Translations under genes and position numbers: made by a program
Source of the DNA: Gordonia araii NBRC 100433
GTDB taxonomy: Bacteria; Actinomycetota; Actinomycetes; Mycobacteriales; Mycobacteriaceae
Length of the DNA stretch: 64,000 nucleotides
Direction: 5' to 3'
Assembly (NCBI RefSeq): GCF_000241265.1
Contig: NZ_BAEE01000061.1
Coordinates: forward strand, 1-64,000
Notes under the pieces: model-generated
The model's database searches: none
Told to the model about the DNA's origin: nothing
What the model saw: the letters and a program-made list of their open reading frames with translations, nothing else
Shown: positions 42,275-53,681 of the stretch, one piece after another
Numbering within the stretch: the first letter of the stretch is position 1
Layout of the letters: the number at the start of each line of letters is the position of its first letter

Positions 42275-42299
42275 CCGGGGCGGCACGGGTGGAGGCGCT

Positions 42300-43787
42300 A
42301 TGACATTGGAACTGCGCGGAGTCGCGATCGACTACGACGGCCGCAGAGTGGTCCGCGGACTGGACCTGACCGTGTCCGCGGGGGAGTCGGGCGCGGGGCC
42401 GGTCACGGTGATCCTCGGGCCGTCCGGGTGCGGCAAGTCGACGCTGCTTCGGGCCGTCGCCGGACTCGAGCCGTTGGCCGAGGGGACCATCGCCTTCGAC
42501 GGCCGGGATCTCGCGACGGTCCCGCCGCACCGCCGGGATTTCGGACTGGTCTTCCAGAACGCGCAGTTGTTCCCCGGCCGCACCGTCGCGGCGAACATCG
42601 CCTACGGGCTTCGCGCCCGCCGGTGGCCGCGCGACCAGATCGCCGCTCGGGTCGCCGAGCTGCTCGACCTCGTGCACCTGCCCGGATCGGCCGACCAACT
42701 CGTCGACGACCTTTCCGGCGGACAAGCGCAACGCGTCGCGCTGGCGCGGGCACTGGCCCCGCGGCCGCGCCTGCTGTTGCTCGACGAGCCCCTCGCCGCG
42801 CTGGATGCCAACCTGCGCGGCCGGCTGGCCGACGACATCACCGACATCGTGGCCGCCACCGCCACACCGACCGTCTTCGTCACCCACGACCACGACGAAG
42901 CGGCCACGCTGGGCGACACGGTCGTCGTCATGCGCGACGGTGCGGTGGTCGCGATCGATACCCCGACTCGCATCTGGCGCTACCCGCGCGACGAGTGGAC
43001 GGCGAGGTTCCTCGGATGGGAGCACCTGCTGCCCGCCGAACAGGTCGGCGACACCGTCCGGACCGAGCTCGGTACCTGCCGGGCGGTCGATCTCGGCATC
43101 GGGCCGGACGAGCGGGTCGGCGCGGTCGCGATCCGGTCCGAGTCGCTGCGGGCCCGTCCGGCCGGTGACGAGGCCGCGGTTGTGCTGCCGGTCCTGCGCG
43201 TGCGCGAACTGCCCGAGCGCACCCACGTGATCCTTGACGGCTCGGCACTCGACGATCCGGTCGCCGAGTTGGGGGCTCTCGTCGACGACGAGGACGGCGC
43301 CGTGCCGCAGCCGGGGGATTCGGTGGCGGTGACGCTCGTCGGCGCGCGCACCGGGGTGATTCGGGCGTCCCGCGGCGTCGTGGCCGGCGCGATCATCCGC
43401 ACCGGTGAGACGGGGCGCGAGCTGTTGCTCGCGCAGCGCGACTATCCCGACGAGATCGCCGGGCTGTGGGAGCTGCCCGGCGGCAAGGCCGAGCCCGGGG
43501 AATCCGACGGGCAGGCCCTGGTGCGGGAGCTGCGCGAGGAGTTGCGGGTCGAGGTGACGGCCGGCGAACCGGTCGGGTCACCGGTGGTGCTGCCGGGGGA
43601 TCTGGAGTTGCGTGCCTACCGCGCGGAGTGGCGGTCGGGGGAGCCGGTGGCGGTGGAGCACCGGGCGGTGCGCTGGGTCGACGCCGGCGGACTGGCCGAG
43701 CTGGTGGCGAACGGGAAGGTCGTGCCCGCCGATGCCGGCTGGGTGCCCGATCTGATCGAGCTGCTTACGCGACCCGCACCTTCTTGA
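42300..43787 (+). CDS. Thiamine-type ABC transporter ATPase fused to a C-terminal Nudix hydrolase
   Basis: 495 residues. Walker A GPSGCGKST at 40-48, Q-loop LVFQNAQLFPG, signature LSGGQAQR at 138-145, Walker B LLLLDEPLAALD and FVTHDHDEA form a complete ATPase, followed to about residue 355 by a TOBE-like regulatory region. From about 358 a MutT-type domain begins (VVAGAIIRTGETGRELLLAQ), with Nudix box residues 395-417 (GKAEPGESDGQALVRELREE, LRV). All metal-binding Glu residues are present, but the usual Gly at box position 22 is Arg416. The reading frame is continuous. The Nudix part could process thiamine diphosphate or an oxidised analogue, but nucleotide substrates are possible. The 3' end overlaps the convergent small gene by 23 bp. 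Confidence 0.85.
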   Translation: MTLELRGVAIDYDGRRVVRGLDLTVSAGESGAGPVTVILGPSGCGKSTLLRAVAGLEPLAEGTIAFDGRDLATVPPHRRDFGLVFQNAQLFPGRTVAANIAYGLRARRWPRDQIAARVAELLDLVHLPGSADQLVDDLSGGQAQRVALARALAPRPRLLLLDEPLAALDANLRGRLADDITDIVAATATPTVFVTHDHDEAATLGDTVVVMRDGAVVAIDTPTRIWRYPRDEWTARFLGWEHLLPAEQVGDTVRTELGTCRAVDLGIGPDERVGAVAIRSESLRARPAGDEAAVVLPVLRVRELPERTHVILDGSALDDPVAELGALVDDEDGAVPQPGDSVAVTLVGARTGVIRASRGVVAGAIIRTGETGRELLLAQRDYPDEIAGLWELPGGKAEPGESDGQALVRELREELRVEVTAGEPVGSPVVLPGDLELRAYRAEWRSGEPVAVEHRAVRWVDAGGLAELVANGKVVPADAGWVPDLIELLTRPAPS

Positions 43788-43944
43788 TGGCCTTCTCGAG
43801 CTGCTTGCGGTTCATGTTGTCGACATCCAGTTTGCGGAGCTTGTGGACCACCACGGGGCACCGCATGCAGCGAACATCTTTGCGGCAGCACTTTTTCTTC
43901 GGCTTAAGGTTGTGCACCTTAGCCGCGGTTTTCTTGCTGCCCAT
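43765..43944 (-). CDS. Conserved small Cys-rich basic protein
   Basis: 59 residues from the ATG at 43944, set by GGAGGAC directly upstream. MGSKKTAAKVHNLKPKKKCC is followed by RKDVRCMRCPVVVHKLRKLD. The CC-x5-C-x2-C pattern could bind zinc or an FeS cluster. It resembles a small actinobacterial protein often found beside typA. The function is unknown; nucleic-acid binding is plausible from the charge. A candidate iron-regulator box overlaps its promoter. Confidence 0.8.
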   Translation of the reverse strand: MGSKKTAAKVHNLKPKKKCCRKDVRCMRCPVVVHKLRKLDVDNMNRKQLEKAIKKVRVA

Positions 43945-43954
43945 GTCCTCCAAA

Positions 43955-43973
43955 TTAGCATAGGGATACCTAA
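43955..43973 (-). promoter_or_regulatory. IdeR/DtxR-like iron box over the promoter of the small Cys-rich gene
   Basis: TTAGCATAGGGATACCTAA matches 14 of 19 positions of the IdeR consensus TTAGGTTAGGCTAACCTAA, including both outer TTAG/CCTAA arms. On the minus strand it overlaps a possible -10 (TATGCT, 43957-43962) and ends 11 bp before the start codon, where a bound repressor would block transcription. Confidence 0.45.
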
Positions 43974-44135
43974 ACGAAAGAAGCCGCGGCTGCGTGAGCG
44001 CCGTCTCACCTGGGCCCTTCGATTCTGGTCGAGAGCCCCTCCGCCGCTAGAATTGCACGGTTAGCGACGGCGCCGACGCCCGTCACCTCTCGCCGCCCAG
44101 GATTTCCACCGGCCCATCATCAGAAAGTCACGCTT

Positions 44136-46046
<1,911 letters not shown>

Positions 46047-46077
46047 ATCGTTGGGGGCAGGGACCCGGAGGGAGACC

Positions 46078-47973
46078 GTGGTGCGCAAGGCGGTACTGGT
46101 GGGCGACCGGCGCCGGCAGCGTCAGCGAGCGGGCCGTATGGGCGCCGTGCTGGTGTCGGCCTCGACGCTGCTGGCCGGGGGATGCATGGCCTCCCCGCCG
46201 CCTCCGGTGCAGCCCAGCGCGCCCGCACCGGTCCAGGCCGAGTATCCGACCGAGAAGACGATCTACGTCGCCACCGACGCCATCGGGGCCGGATTCAACC
46301 CACACCTCGCCGCCGACCAGTCGCCGGTCACCACGGCCATCGGCACGCTGACCCTGCCGAGCGCCTTCAATCCGGTGCCCATTCGCGGTGGCGGCGTTGA
46401 CTGGCGGCTGTCGGACTCGTTGCTGACCTCAGCGGAGGTGACGTCGACGGCGCCCTTCACGGTGACCTACCGCATCCAGACCAACGCACAGTGGTCCGAC
46501 GGCCTGCCGATCACCGGGGACGACTTCACCTACCTCTGGCAGCAGATGTCACGGCAGCCCAACGCGGTGTCGCCGGCCGGTTATCGCCTGATCGACTCGG
46601 TGCAGACCGGATCCGGCGGCAAGTCGGTGGTGGTCACCTTCGCCCGCGAGTACCCGCAGTGGCGTCAGCTGTTCCGGTCGCTGCTGCCCAGCCACGTGCT
46701 GCGCGCGCTGCCCACCGGCTTCCAGACGGGGATGGACACCGGCAAGCCGGTGTCGGGCGGACCGTTCGCGATCGTCGGGATCGACCTGGCCCGCGACGAG
46801 GTGCGTCTGGCCCGCAACGACCGGTTCTGGAAAGAACCGGCGACCCTGGATCAAATCGTGTTCCGGCGTCCCGGGACCCAGTCGCAGACCGTCGAATCCA
46901 TCCGCACCGGCGATTCGGCGCTGGGCGTGCTGAGCGCCGGTCCGGCCCAGGAACGGCTGATCACCGCGGTGCCGAGCACCGTGACGCGACGCAACCTGGA
47001 GTCGCGGGTGCTCGGCATCCACGTCAACACCCGCTCGGCCGCGATGCGCAGGCAAGCGGTGCGAGCCGCGGTGCTCGGCATGATCGACGCCCGCCTGGTC
47101 CGCTATGCCGCGGCCGGCGACGACGACGTCGCGCCCTTCGCCAACACCGTCTTCGCCCCGTCGGATCCGGGCTTCTTCGACCCGGGGCGTGCGCGTCCCA
47201 GCGAGGCGGTCGTCGCCGACCTGCTCGCCTCCGCCGGTTACCGTCGCGCGGCTCCGCCTCCTCCGCCCGCACCCGCCCCGCCGACGCCCGCACCCACGCC
47301 GGGCACGTCCGGCGAGGAATCGCCGGAGCCCTCGGCGCCCGAGTCGTCGCCGTCCCCGGCGCCGCCCCAGGAGAAGCGCGACGAGCGGGTGCCCCCGGAA
47401 GTCGCCCCCATCGTGAAGGACGGCAAGCCGTTGCAGGTGCGGGTCGGCGCCGTGGTCACCGATCCGCGCACCATCGCGGCGGCGGCCGCCGCCGTCGACC
47501 AGTTGCGCGAGGCAGGTGTGCGCGCCTCGGTCGTCAAGCTCTCCAACAGCGAGTTGTACGGCTCGGCGCTGACCGGGTCCCGCGTCGACCTCGTCGTCGG
47601 CTGGACGGACGGCAGTGTCGCCCCCGCGACCGGGCTGGCATCGCTGGTGGACTGCGACCAGCCGAAGAAGGAGACCGAGGAGGGCGATCCCAATGCGGGC
47701 CAGCCCGCCACCAAGCCGACGAGTTTCACCAGCAACATCTCGGGGCTGTGCGACGCCGCGCTGATCGATCTCGCCAGGCAAGCGGTGTCGTCGCCCGATC
47801 CGACCGGACTGCTCGACCAGGCCGAGGCGATGCTGGCGGCCGCGGCGATCTATCTGCCCGTCTACCAGGACTCTGCCCTGATCGCCGTCACCGACGAGGT
47901 CGTCGGCGTTCCGTTGAGCGGGCCCGTGCAGACCTCGATATTCGCCAACGCTCCGGAGTGGGCCCTGCCGTGA
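46078..47973 (+). CDS. lpqW: LpqW-type lipoprotein of the peptide-binding (SBP5) fold
   Basis: 631 residues from GTG 46078, 5 bp after GGAGGG; GTG 46081 is equally possible. The signal peptide ends in LAGGC. The body has the SBP family 5 fold (LTSAEVTSTAPFTVTYRIQT, AQWSDGLPITGDDFTYLWQQ). A Pro/Ser-rich insert of about 60 residues (PPPPPAPAPPTPAPTPGTSG onward) breaks the second lobe. In mycobacteria LpqW directs phosphatidylinositol mannosides toward lipomannan synthesis rather than transporting peptides. The position after typA matches Rv1166. The stop overlaps mshB. Confidence 0.85.
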   Translation: MVRKAVLVGDRRRQRQRAGRMGAVLVSASTLLAGGCMASPPPPVQPSAPAPVQAEYPTEKTIYVATDAIGAGFNPHLAADQSPVTTAIGTLTLPSAFNPVPIRGGGVDWRLSDSLLTSAEVTSTAPFTVTYRIQTNAQWSDGLPITGDDFTYLWQQMSRQPNAVSPAGYRLIDSVQTGSGGKSVVVTFAREYPQWRQLFRSLLPSHVLRALPTGFQTGMDTGKPVSGGPFAIVGIDLARDEVRLARNDRFWKEPATLDQIVFRRPGTQSQTVESIRTGDSALGVLSAGPAQERLITAVPSTVTRRNLESRVLGIHVNTRSAAMRRQAVRAAVLGMIDARLVRYAAAGDDDVAPFANTVFAPSDPGFFDPGRARPSEAVVADLLASAGYRRAAPPPPPAPAPPTPAPTPGTSGEESPEPSAPESSPSPAPPQEKRDERVPPEVAPIVKDGKPLQVRVGAVVTDPRTIAAAAAAVDQLREAGVRASVVKLSNSELYGSALTGSRVDLVVGWTDGSVAPATGLASLVDCDQPKKETEEGDPNAGQPATKPTSFTSNISGLCDAALIDLARQAVSSPDPTGLLDQAEAMLAAAAIYLPVYQDSALIAVTDEVVGVPLSGPVQTSIFANAPEWALP

Positions 47974-48842
47974 CGTCTCGCCGCCTGCTGCTCGTGCACG
48001 CCCATCCCGACGACGAGTCGCTGATGACCGGAGGCACGATAGCCCGGTATCTGGCCGAGGGAGTCGACGTTCGGGTCGTGACCTTCACCCTCGGTGAGGA
48101 AGGCGAAGTCATCGGCGAGCGGTGGGCCGGTCTCGTCGCCGACGGCGGAGCCGATCAGCTCGGCGGATACCGGATCGGGGAGTTGACCGCGGCGCTCGCC
48201 GAGTTGAGCGGCGACGGGCCCGCGCTGGGTCCGCGGTTCCTCGGCGGCGCGGGGCGGTGGCGCGACTCGGGCATGGCCGGATCGCCGTCGGCCCGGCATC
48301 CGCGGGCGCTCGCGCGGGCCGACCTCGACGAGGTCGTGGCCGCGCTGGTGGCCGAACTCGTCGACTTCGACCCGCAGGTCGTCGTCACCTACGACGAGGC
48401 GGGCACCTACGGCCATCCCGATCACCGGCGGGTGCACGAGGCGTGTGCCGCGGCGCTCGCGGCGTACACCACGGCGAGCGGCAGGCAGATCAAGGTCTAC
48501 GAGTCGGTCACCGAGCGTTCGTCGTTGCAGCGCGGGCTGGCCGCGGCGGCCGGTCGGGTGCCGGTCGGCTGGCGCATGCCCGAGCCGGGCGAACTGCCCA
48601 GCTATCCCGACGACGCGATCACCGCCGCGGTCGACGTCGGCGCGGTGCTGGATCGCAAGGTCTCGGCGCTCGAAGCGCACGCGACGCAGGTGACCGTCGC
48701 GCCGTCGCGCACCGAATACGCACTGTCCAACAACATCCTCACGCCCGTCGGCGCGGTGGAACACTATCGCCGCGTCGACACGGCGGCGGTTCCGGGCTCC
48801 GCGCGCGAAACCGATCTCTTCGAAGGGCTGGCCGATGTCTGA
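47970..48842 (+). CDS. mshB: N-acetyl-1-D-myo-inositol-2-amino-2-deoxy-alpha-D-glucopyranoside deacetylase (mycothiol synthesis)
   Basis: 290 residues from GTG 47970, overlapping the lpqW stop. The LmbE-like zinc site is visible: HAHPDDE at residues 10-16 and the downstream [22 protein letters not shown] and the rest follow MshB. It removes the acetyl group from GlcNAc-inositol in mycothiol biosynthesis, the thiol buffer of actinomycetes. The last 8 bp overlap the next gene. Confidence 0.95.
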   Translation: MTSRRLLLVHAHPDDESLMTGGTIARYLAEGVDVRVVTFTLGEEGEVIGERWAGLVADGGADQLGGYRIGELTAALAELSGDGPALGPRFLGGAGRWRDSGMAGSPSARHPRALARADLDEVVAALVAELVDFDPQVVVTYDEAGTYGHPDHRRVHEACAAALAAYTTASGRQIKVYESVTERSSLQRGLAAAAGRVPVGWRMPEPGELPSYPDDAITAAVDVGAVLDRKVSALEAHATQVTVAPSRTEYALSNNILTPVGAVEHYRRVDTAAVPGSARETDLFEGLADV

Positions 48843-49239
48843 CGACACCGATATCCCGTTCCGGTTCCTGTTCTTCATCGACGGCGTCGTGGTCGGGATC
48901 CTGTCCCTCGGTTTCCTCAACCTGTACATCGGATCGACGATGGCCCCGCTGGGGATCCTCGCCGCGGCCGTGGGCAACGCGCTGCTCGTCTGGTTGGCCT
49001 CGGGGACGGTGGCCTCGCCGTGGCACTGGGCGCCGGTCTTCGGCTGGGGCCTGGTCATGGCGTTGGCGCTGGGCAGCGGCCCGGGAGGCGACTCGCTGCT
49101 GGTCGACGATTGGCGCTTCGCCGTGCTGTTGTTCGCCGGGGTCGGTGCGCCCGCCACGGTCATGTGGCTGGCGTCGACGCGGCGCCGCGTGCTCGACGCG
49201 GGCGGCCGGGACTCGCGGCGCGCGGCCGATCGGCGCTAA
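48835..49239 (+). CDS. Small membrane protein (Rv1171-like)
   Basis: 134 residues with four hydrophobic segments ([73 protein letters not shown]) and an Arg-rich cytosolic tail. It starts inside mshB. The position between mshB and fbiC matches Rv1171. Function unknown. Confidence 0.8.
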   Translation: MSDDTDIPFRFLFFIDGVVVGILSLGFLNLYIGSTMAPLGILAAAVGNALLVWLASGTVASPWHWAPVFGWGLVMALALGSGPGGDSLLVDDWRFAVLLFAGVGAPATVMWLASTRRRVLDAGGRDSRRAADRR

Positions 49240-49279
49240 CGCCGATCGAGGTGCCGGGCGATCCGCGTCTACTATCGGG

Positions 49280-51898
49280 ATGGTGACCGATGAACGCCCC
49301 TCGCCGGCGGCGATGCGACGCGCGCTACGGCGTGCCCGAGACGGTGCGACCCTCAACGTGGACGAGGCGTCGGTGTTGCTCGCCGCCACCGGAGACGACC
49401 TCGCCGACCTGACCACCAGCGCGGCCCGCGTGCGCGACGCCGGACTGGTCGCCGCCGGTCGCGAAGGCCAGATCGCCTACTCGCGCAGCGTCTTCATCCC
49501 GCTGACTCACCTGTGCCGGGACCGTTGCCACTACTGCACCTTCGTCACCGTGCCGGGCAAACTCGCGGCGCAGGGCAAGGGGATGTTCCTGGAGATCGAC
49601 GAGGTCCTGGAGATCGCCCGGGCCGGTGCGGCGCTGGGCTGCAAAGAGGCGCTGTTCACCCTCGGCGACCGCCCCGAGGACCGCTGGCCGCAGGCGGCGG
49701 AATGGCTCGACGAGCGCGGCTACGACTCGACCCTGCAATACGTGCGCGCGGCCGCGATCCGGGTCCTGGAGGAGACCGGTCTGCTGCCGCATCTGAACCC
49801 GGGAGTGATGTCCTGGGAGGAGATCTCCCGGCTCAAGCCGGTGGCGCCGTCCATGGGCATGATGCTGGAAACCACCTCCCGCCGGCTGTTCGAGGAGAAG
49901 GGGAAGCCCCACTACGGCAGTCCCGACAAGGACCCGCAGGTGCGGCTGCAGGTGCTGACCGACGCCGGTCGGCTCTCCGTGCCTTTCACCACCGGCATCC
50001 TCGTCGGGATCGGCGAGACTCGCGTCGAGCGCGCCGAGTCGATCATGGCGATCCGCGCCAGCCACAAGGCCTACGGTCACATCCAGGAAGTGATCGTGCA
50101 GAACTTCCGGGCCAAGCCCGACACGGCGATGCGCGCGGTGCCCGACGCCGATCTCGCCGAGTACCGGGCCGCGATCGCCGTCACGCGACTGCTGCTCGGA
50201 CCGGCGATGCGGGTGCAGGCGCCGCCCAATCTGGTCGACCCCGCCGAGTGCGCCGACCTCATCGCGGCCGGCATCGACGATTGGGGCGGGGTGTCGCCCC
50301 TGACGCCCGATCATGTCAACCCCGAGCGGCCCTGGCCGAACCTCGACACCCTGGCCGACATCACCGCCGAGAACGGGTTCACGCTGGCTGAACGACTGAA
50401 CACGCACCCGGAGTACGTGTTGGCCGGGTCCCCCTGGATCGACCCGCGGGTGGCGACGCACGTGCGCGCGCTCGCGCACGCGGCGACCGGGCTGGCTTCG
50501 CCGGAGGCGGCGCCCGCCGGGTTGCCGTGGCAGGAGCCCGACGAAGAGTGGGCGTCGTCGGGGCGCGTCGACCTGAACACCGAGATCGACGGCGAAGGAC
50601 GCCGCACCGAGACGCGCAGCGACCTCGGCTCGGCCTTCGGCGACTGGGAGACCGTGCGGGGCCAGGTGCAGGCCCTCGCCGACGCCGAATCCGGCGCGCC
50701 GGGCAGATTGTCGTCGACCCGAGCCGCTGGCCGACTGTCGTCGGACGTTGCCGCTGCGCTGCGCCACGCCGAGTCCGATCCGGCCGGCTGCAGCGACGCG
50801 GACTACCTCGCGCTCGCCACGGCCGAGGGGGACGACCTGGAAGCCCTGGTGGCGCTGGCGGATTCGATCCGCGCGGACGTGGTCGGCCCCGACGTCACCT
50901 ACGTCGTCAACCGGAACATCAACTTCACCAACATCTGCTACACCGGGTGCCGGTTCTGTGCGTTCGCGCAGCGCAAGGGCGACGCGGATGCGTTCACCCT
51001 CTCGGCCGACGAGGTGGCCGACCGGGCATGGGAGGCCCACGTCGCCGGTGCGACCGAGGTCTGCATGCAGGGCGGGATCGATCCCGAACTCCCCGTGACC
51101 GGCTACGCCGATCTGGTGCGCGCCGTCAAGGCGAAGGTGCCGTCCATGCATGTGCACGCGTTCAGCCCGATGGAGATCGTCAACGGCGCCTCGCGCGGCG
51201 GACAGTCGGTGCGGGACTGGCTGACCGCGCTCCGCGAAGCCGGACTCGACACCATCCCCGGCACCGCGGCGGAGATCCTCGACGACGAGGTTCGCTGGGT
51301 CCTCACCAAGGGCAAGCTGCCGACCGCGACCTGGATCGACGTCGTCTCCACGGCGCACCGCGTCGGGCTGCGGTCCAGCTCGACGATGATGTACGGCCAC
51401 GTCGACGCCCCGCGGCACTGGGTGGCCCACCTCAACATCCTGCGCGGGATCCAGGACGATACCGGGGGATTCACCGAGTTCGTACCGCTGCCGTTCGTGC
51501 ACCAGAGTTCGCCGCTGTATCTGGCCGGCGCGGCCCGCCCCGGACCGACCCAGCGCGACAACCGGGCGGTGCACGCCCTGGCTCGCGTCATGTTGCACGG
51601 CCGGATCCACAACATCCAGACGAGCTGGGTCAAGCTCGGCGTCGCCGGTACCCGTGCCATGTTGAACGGCGGGGCGAACGACCTCGGCGGGACGCTGATG
51701 GAGGAGACCATCTCGCGGATGGCCGGGTCGATGCACGGGTCGGAGAAAACCGTCGCCGAACTGCATTCGATCGCCGAGGGAATCGGCCGGCCGGCCCGCC
51801 AGCGGACCACCGAATACGGGCTCGTCGACGGAGGGGTGAGTGATCCTGGCCATGCTCACGGAGCCCCGATTTCGCTGGCCATCGCCCATGACCGATAA
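49280..51898 (+). CDS. fbiC: FO synthase, CofG-CofH fusion (coenzyme F420 synthesis)
   Basis: 872 residues from the ATG at 49280, a length close to M. tuberculosis FbiC. Two radical-SAM domains are fused: the CofG half has C79-x3-C83-x2-C86 ([11 protein letters not shown]) and the CofH half has C553-x3-C557-x2-C560 ([11 protein letters not shown]). Together they join 5-amino-6-ribitylamino-uracil and tyrosine to make FO, the deazaflavin core of F420. The central Ala/Gly-rich stretch (residues 410-520) is the linker. Confidence 0.97.
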   Translation: MVTDERPSPAAMRRALRRARDGATLNVDEASVLLAATGDDLADLTTSAARVRDAGLVAAGREGQIAYSRSVFIPLTHLCRDRCHYCTFVTVPGKLAAQGKGMFLEIDEVLEIARAGAALGCKEALFTLGDRPEDRWPQAAEWLDERGYDSTLQYVRAAAIRVLEETGLLPHLNPGVMSWEEISRLKPVAPSMGMMLETTSRRLFEEKGKPHYGSPDKDPQVRLQVLTDAGRLSVPFTTGILVGIGETRVERAESIMAIRASHKAYGHIQEVIVQNFRAKPDTAMRAVPDADLAEYRAAIAVTRLLLGPAMRVQAPPNLVDPAECADLIAAGIDDWGGVSPLTPDHVNPERPWPNLDTLADITAENGFTLAERLNTHPEYVLAGSPWIDPRVATHVRALAHAATGLASPEAAPAGLPWQEPDEEWASSGRVDLNTEIDGEGRRTETRSDLGSAFGDWETVRGQVQALADAESGAPGRLSSTRAAGRLSSDVAAALRHAESDPAGCSDADYLALATAEGDDLEALVALADSIRADVVGPDVTYVVNRNINFTNICYTGCRFCAFAQRKGDADAFTLSADEVADRAWEAHVAGATEVCMQGGIDPELPVTGYADLVRAVKAKVPSMHVHAFSPMEIVNGASRGGQSVRDWLTALREAGLDTIPGTAAEILDDEVRWVLTKGKLPTATWIDVVSTAHRVGLRSSSTMMYGHVDAPRHWVAHLNILRGIQDDTGGFTEFVPLPFVHQSSPLYLAGAARPGPTQRDNRAVHALARVMLHGRIHNIQTSWVKLGVAGTRAMLNGGANDLGGTLMEETISRMAGSMHGSEKTVAELHSIAEGIGRPARQRTTEYGLVDGGVSDPGHAHGAPISLAIAHDR

Positions 51899-52011
51899 TC
51901 TTGGGTTGAAGACTTCAGCTATTCGGGGCGTCGCGGCCCAGCCCATCGCCGCATCGCCCGGCGCCCACGCTCGTTCCGGCGTCGTGAGCCTGCATTGTTA
52001 AGGAGACCGTG

Positions 52012-52335
52012 GTGACCTACATCATCGCCGAGCCCTGTGTGGACGTCATGGACAAGGCTTGCGTCGAAGAGTGTCCCGTGGATTGCATCTACGAGGGTGG
52101 CCGCAGCCTGTACATCCAGCCGGACGAGTGCGTCGACTGCGGCGCCTGCGAGCCCGTCTGCCCGGTCGAGGCGATTTTCTACGAGGACGACGTGCCCGAC
52201 GAGTGGGAGCCTTACGTGGCGGCCAATGTCGACTTCTTCGACGACCTGGGCTCACCCGGCGGCGCCAGCAAGACCGGCAAGGTCGACTACGACCCGCCGT
52301 TCATCAAGGGCCTGCCGCCGATGGGCGAGGACTGA
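52012..52335 (+). CDS. fdxA: 7Fe ferredoxin
   Basis: 107 residues from GTG 52012, which lies 6 bp after AAGGAG; GTG 52009 is possible but only 3 bp away. The first cluster region is ACVEECPVDCIYEG (3Fe-4S type ligands) and the second CVDCGACEPVCPVEAI (4Fe-4S), the standard seven-iron layout. Position before dapC matches fdxC (Rv1177). It likely donates electrons to cytochrome P450s or other oxidoreductases. Confidence 0.95.
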   Translation: MTYIIAEPCVDVMDKACVEECPVDCIYEGGRSLYIQPDECVDCGACEPVCPVEAIFYEDDVPDEWEPYVAANVDFFDDLGSPGGASKTGKVDYDPPFIKGLPPMGED

Positions 52336-52384
52336 CCGCGTGACCGGTGCGAGCGCAGCGAGGGGGAGTTCGGCCCGCCGTCGG

Positions 52385-53473
52385 GTGAGTGCTGCGCTCC
52401 CGGATTTCCCCTGGGACACCATCGCCGGTGCCCGCGCGACGGCCGCGGCTCGTCCGGGCGGGCTCGTCGACCTGTCCGTCGGCACGCCGGTCGACCCGGT
52501 CGCCCCGATCATCCGCGACGCGCTGGCGGCCGCCTCGGCGTTCCCCGGCTACCCGACGACGGTCGGGACCGCCGAGTTGCGCGACGCTGCCGCCGCCGCG
52601 TTGACCAGGCGTTACGGGACGGTCGAACTCTCCGGCGACCAGATCCTGCCGGTCATCGGCACCAAAGAGGCCATCGCGGGGATCTGCTCGGTCCTCGGCT
52701 TGGGGTCGGACTCCACCGTGGTCATCCCGACGGTGGCCTACCCCACGTACGAGGTGAGCGCCCTCCTCGCCGGTGCCCGAGCGTTACGCGCCGACGCCGC
52801 TGTCGATGCCGATGCCGACCTGGTCTTCGTGAACTCGCCGTCGAACCCGACCGGAGCGGTGACGGGCATCGACGAACTGCGCGAGGTCGTCGCCCGAGCG
52901 CGCCGGCACGGCGCCGTCGTCGTGTCCGACGAGTGCTACCTGGGCCTCGCGTGGGATGCCGAGCCCGTTTCGATCCTGGATCCCCGCGTGTGCGACGGGG
53001 ACGCGACCGGATTGCTCGCGGTCCACTCGCTGTCGAAGATCTCGAACCTGGCGTCGTACCGGGCGGGGTTCTTCGCCGGCGACGCCGATCTCGTCGCCGA
53101 ACTGCTCGCCGTGCGCAAGCATTCCGGGTTGATGGTGCCGTTCCCGATCCAGGCCGCGATGACCGCGGCCCTGAACGACGACCGCCACGTCCAGGAGCAG
53201 GCCGACCGTTACCGGGCTCGGCGCGACGTGCTCAAACCCGCCGTGGTCGAGGCGGGGCTTCGCGTCGACCACTCGGAGGCGGGGCTCTACCTGTGGGCCA
53301 CCCGTGACGAGGACGCGCGGATCACCCACCACTGGCTTGCCGAGCGCGGAATCCTGGCTGCTCCCGGCGACTTCTACGGTCCGGCGGGCGCGACGCACGT
53401 GCGGATCGCTCTCACCGCCTCCGACGAACAGATCGCCGAGGCGGCTCGGAGGTTGACCGCGCCCGCGGTGTGA
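52385..53473 (+). CDS. dapC: N-succinyldiaminopimelate aminotransferase
   Basis: 362 residues from GTG 52385. A class I aminotransferase: DLSVGTPVDP, VNSPSNPTGAV, DECYLGLAW and the PLP lysine in HSLSKISNLASYRAGF. The gene order fdxA-dapC, with dapD and dapE close by, supports the DAP pathway assignment over other class I activities. It converts N-succinyl-2-amino-6-ketopimelate with glutamate into N-succinyl-LL-DAP for lysine and peptidoglycan. A short GAGCGCAGCGAGG element precedes it. Confidence 0.92.
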   Translation: MSAALPDFPWDTIAGARATAAARPGGLVDLSVGTPVDPVAPIIRDALAAASAFPGYPTTVGTAELRDAAAAALTRRYGTVELSGDQILPVIGTKEAIAGICSVLGLGSDSTVVIPTVAYPTYEVSALLAGARALRADAAVDADADLVFVNSPSNPTGAVTGIDELREVVARARRHGAVVVSDECYLGLAWDAEPVSILDPRVCDGDATGLLAVHSLSKISNLASYRAGFFAGDADLVAELLAVRKHSGLMVPFPIQAAMTAALNDDRHVQEQADRYRARRDVLKPAVVEAGLRVDHSEAGLYLWATRDEDARITHHWLAERGILAAPGDFYGPAGATHVRIALTASDEQIAEAARRLTAPAV

Positions 53474-53497
53474 CCACCCTCTATCACCGTGGCATTT

Positions 53498-53545
53498 GGG
53501 TGGTCGAGTGCCGCCCGAGCGTGCGAGGGCGGTGTATCGAGACCC
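53498..53545. repeat. 48-bp direct repeat, copy 1
   Basis: Identical over 48 bp to 53610-53657. It includes GCCGCCCGAGCGTGCGAGGG and GTATCGAGACCC. A short fragment of the same start (GGGTGGTCGA) also occurs between the copies near 53570. It lies in the spacer between the stops of convergent dapC and the methyltransferase gene. Confidence 0.85.
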
Positions 53546-53609
53546 CGCACGACGGCGAGGCGGGCCTATGGGTGGTCGAAATCGTGCTTGCGGGGGGGGC
53601 GACGTTGTT

Positions 53610-53657
53610 GGGTGGTCGAGTGCCGCCCGAGCGTGCGAGGGCGGTGTATCGAGACCC
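53610..53657. repeat. 48-bp direct repeat, copy 2
   Basis: Identical to copy 1 at 53498-53545, with 112 bp between the starts. Repeats of this look (GGTGGTCGAG...GTATCGAGACC) are familiar from intergenic regions of related actinomycetes. No open frame explains it. Confidence 0.85.
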
Positions 53658-53681
53658 GGCGACCTTCGATGTGAACCGAGG

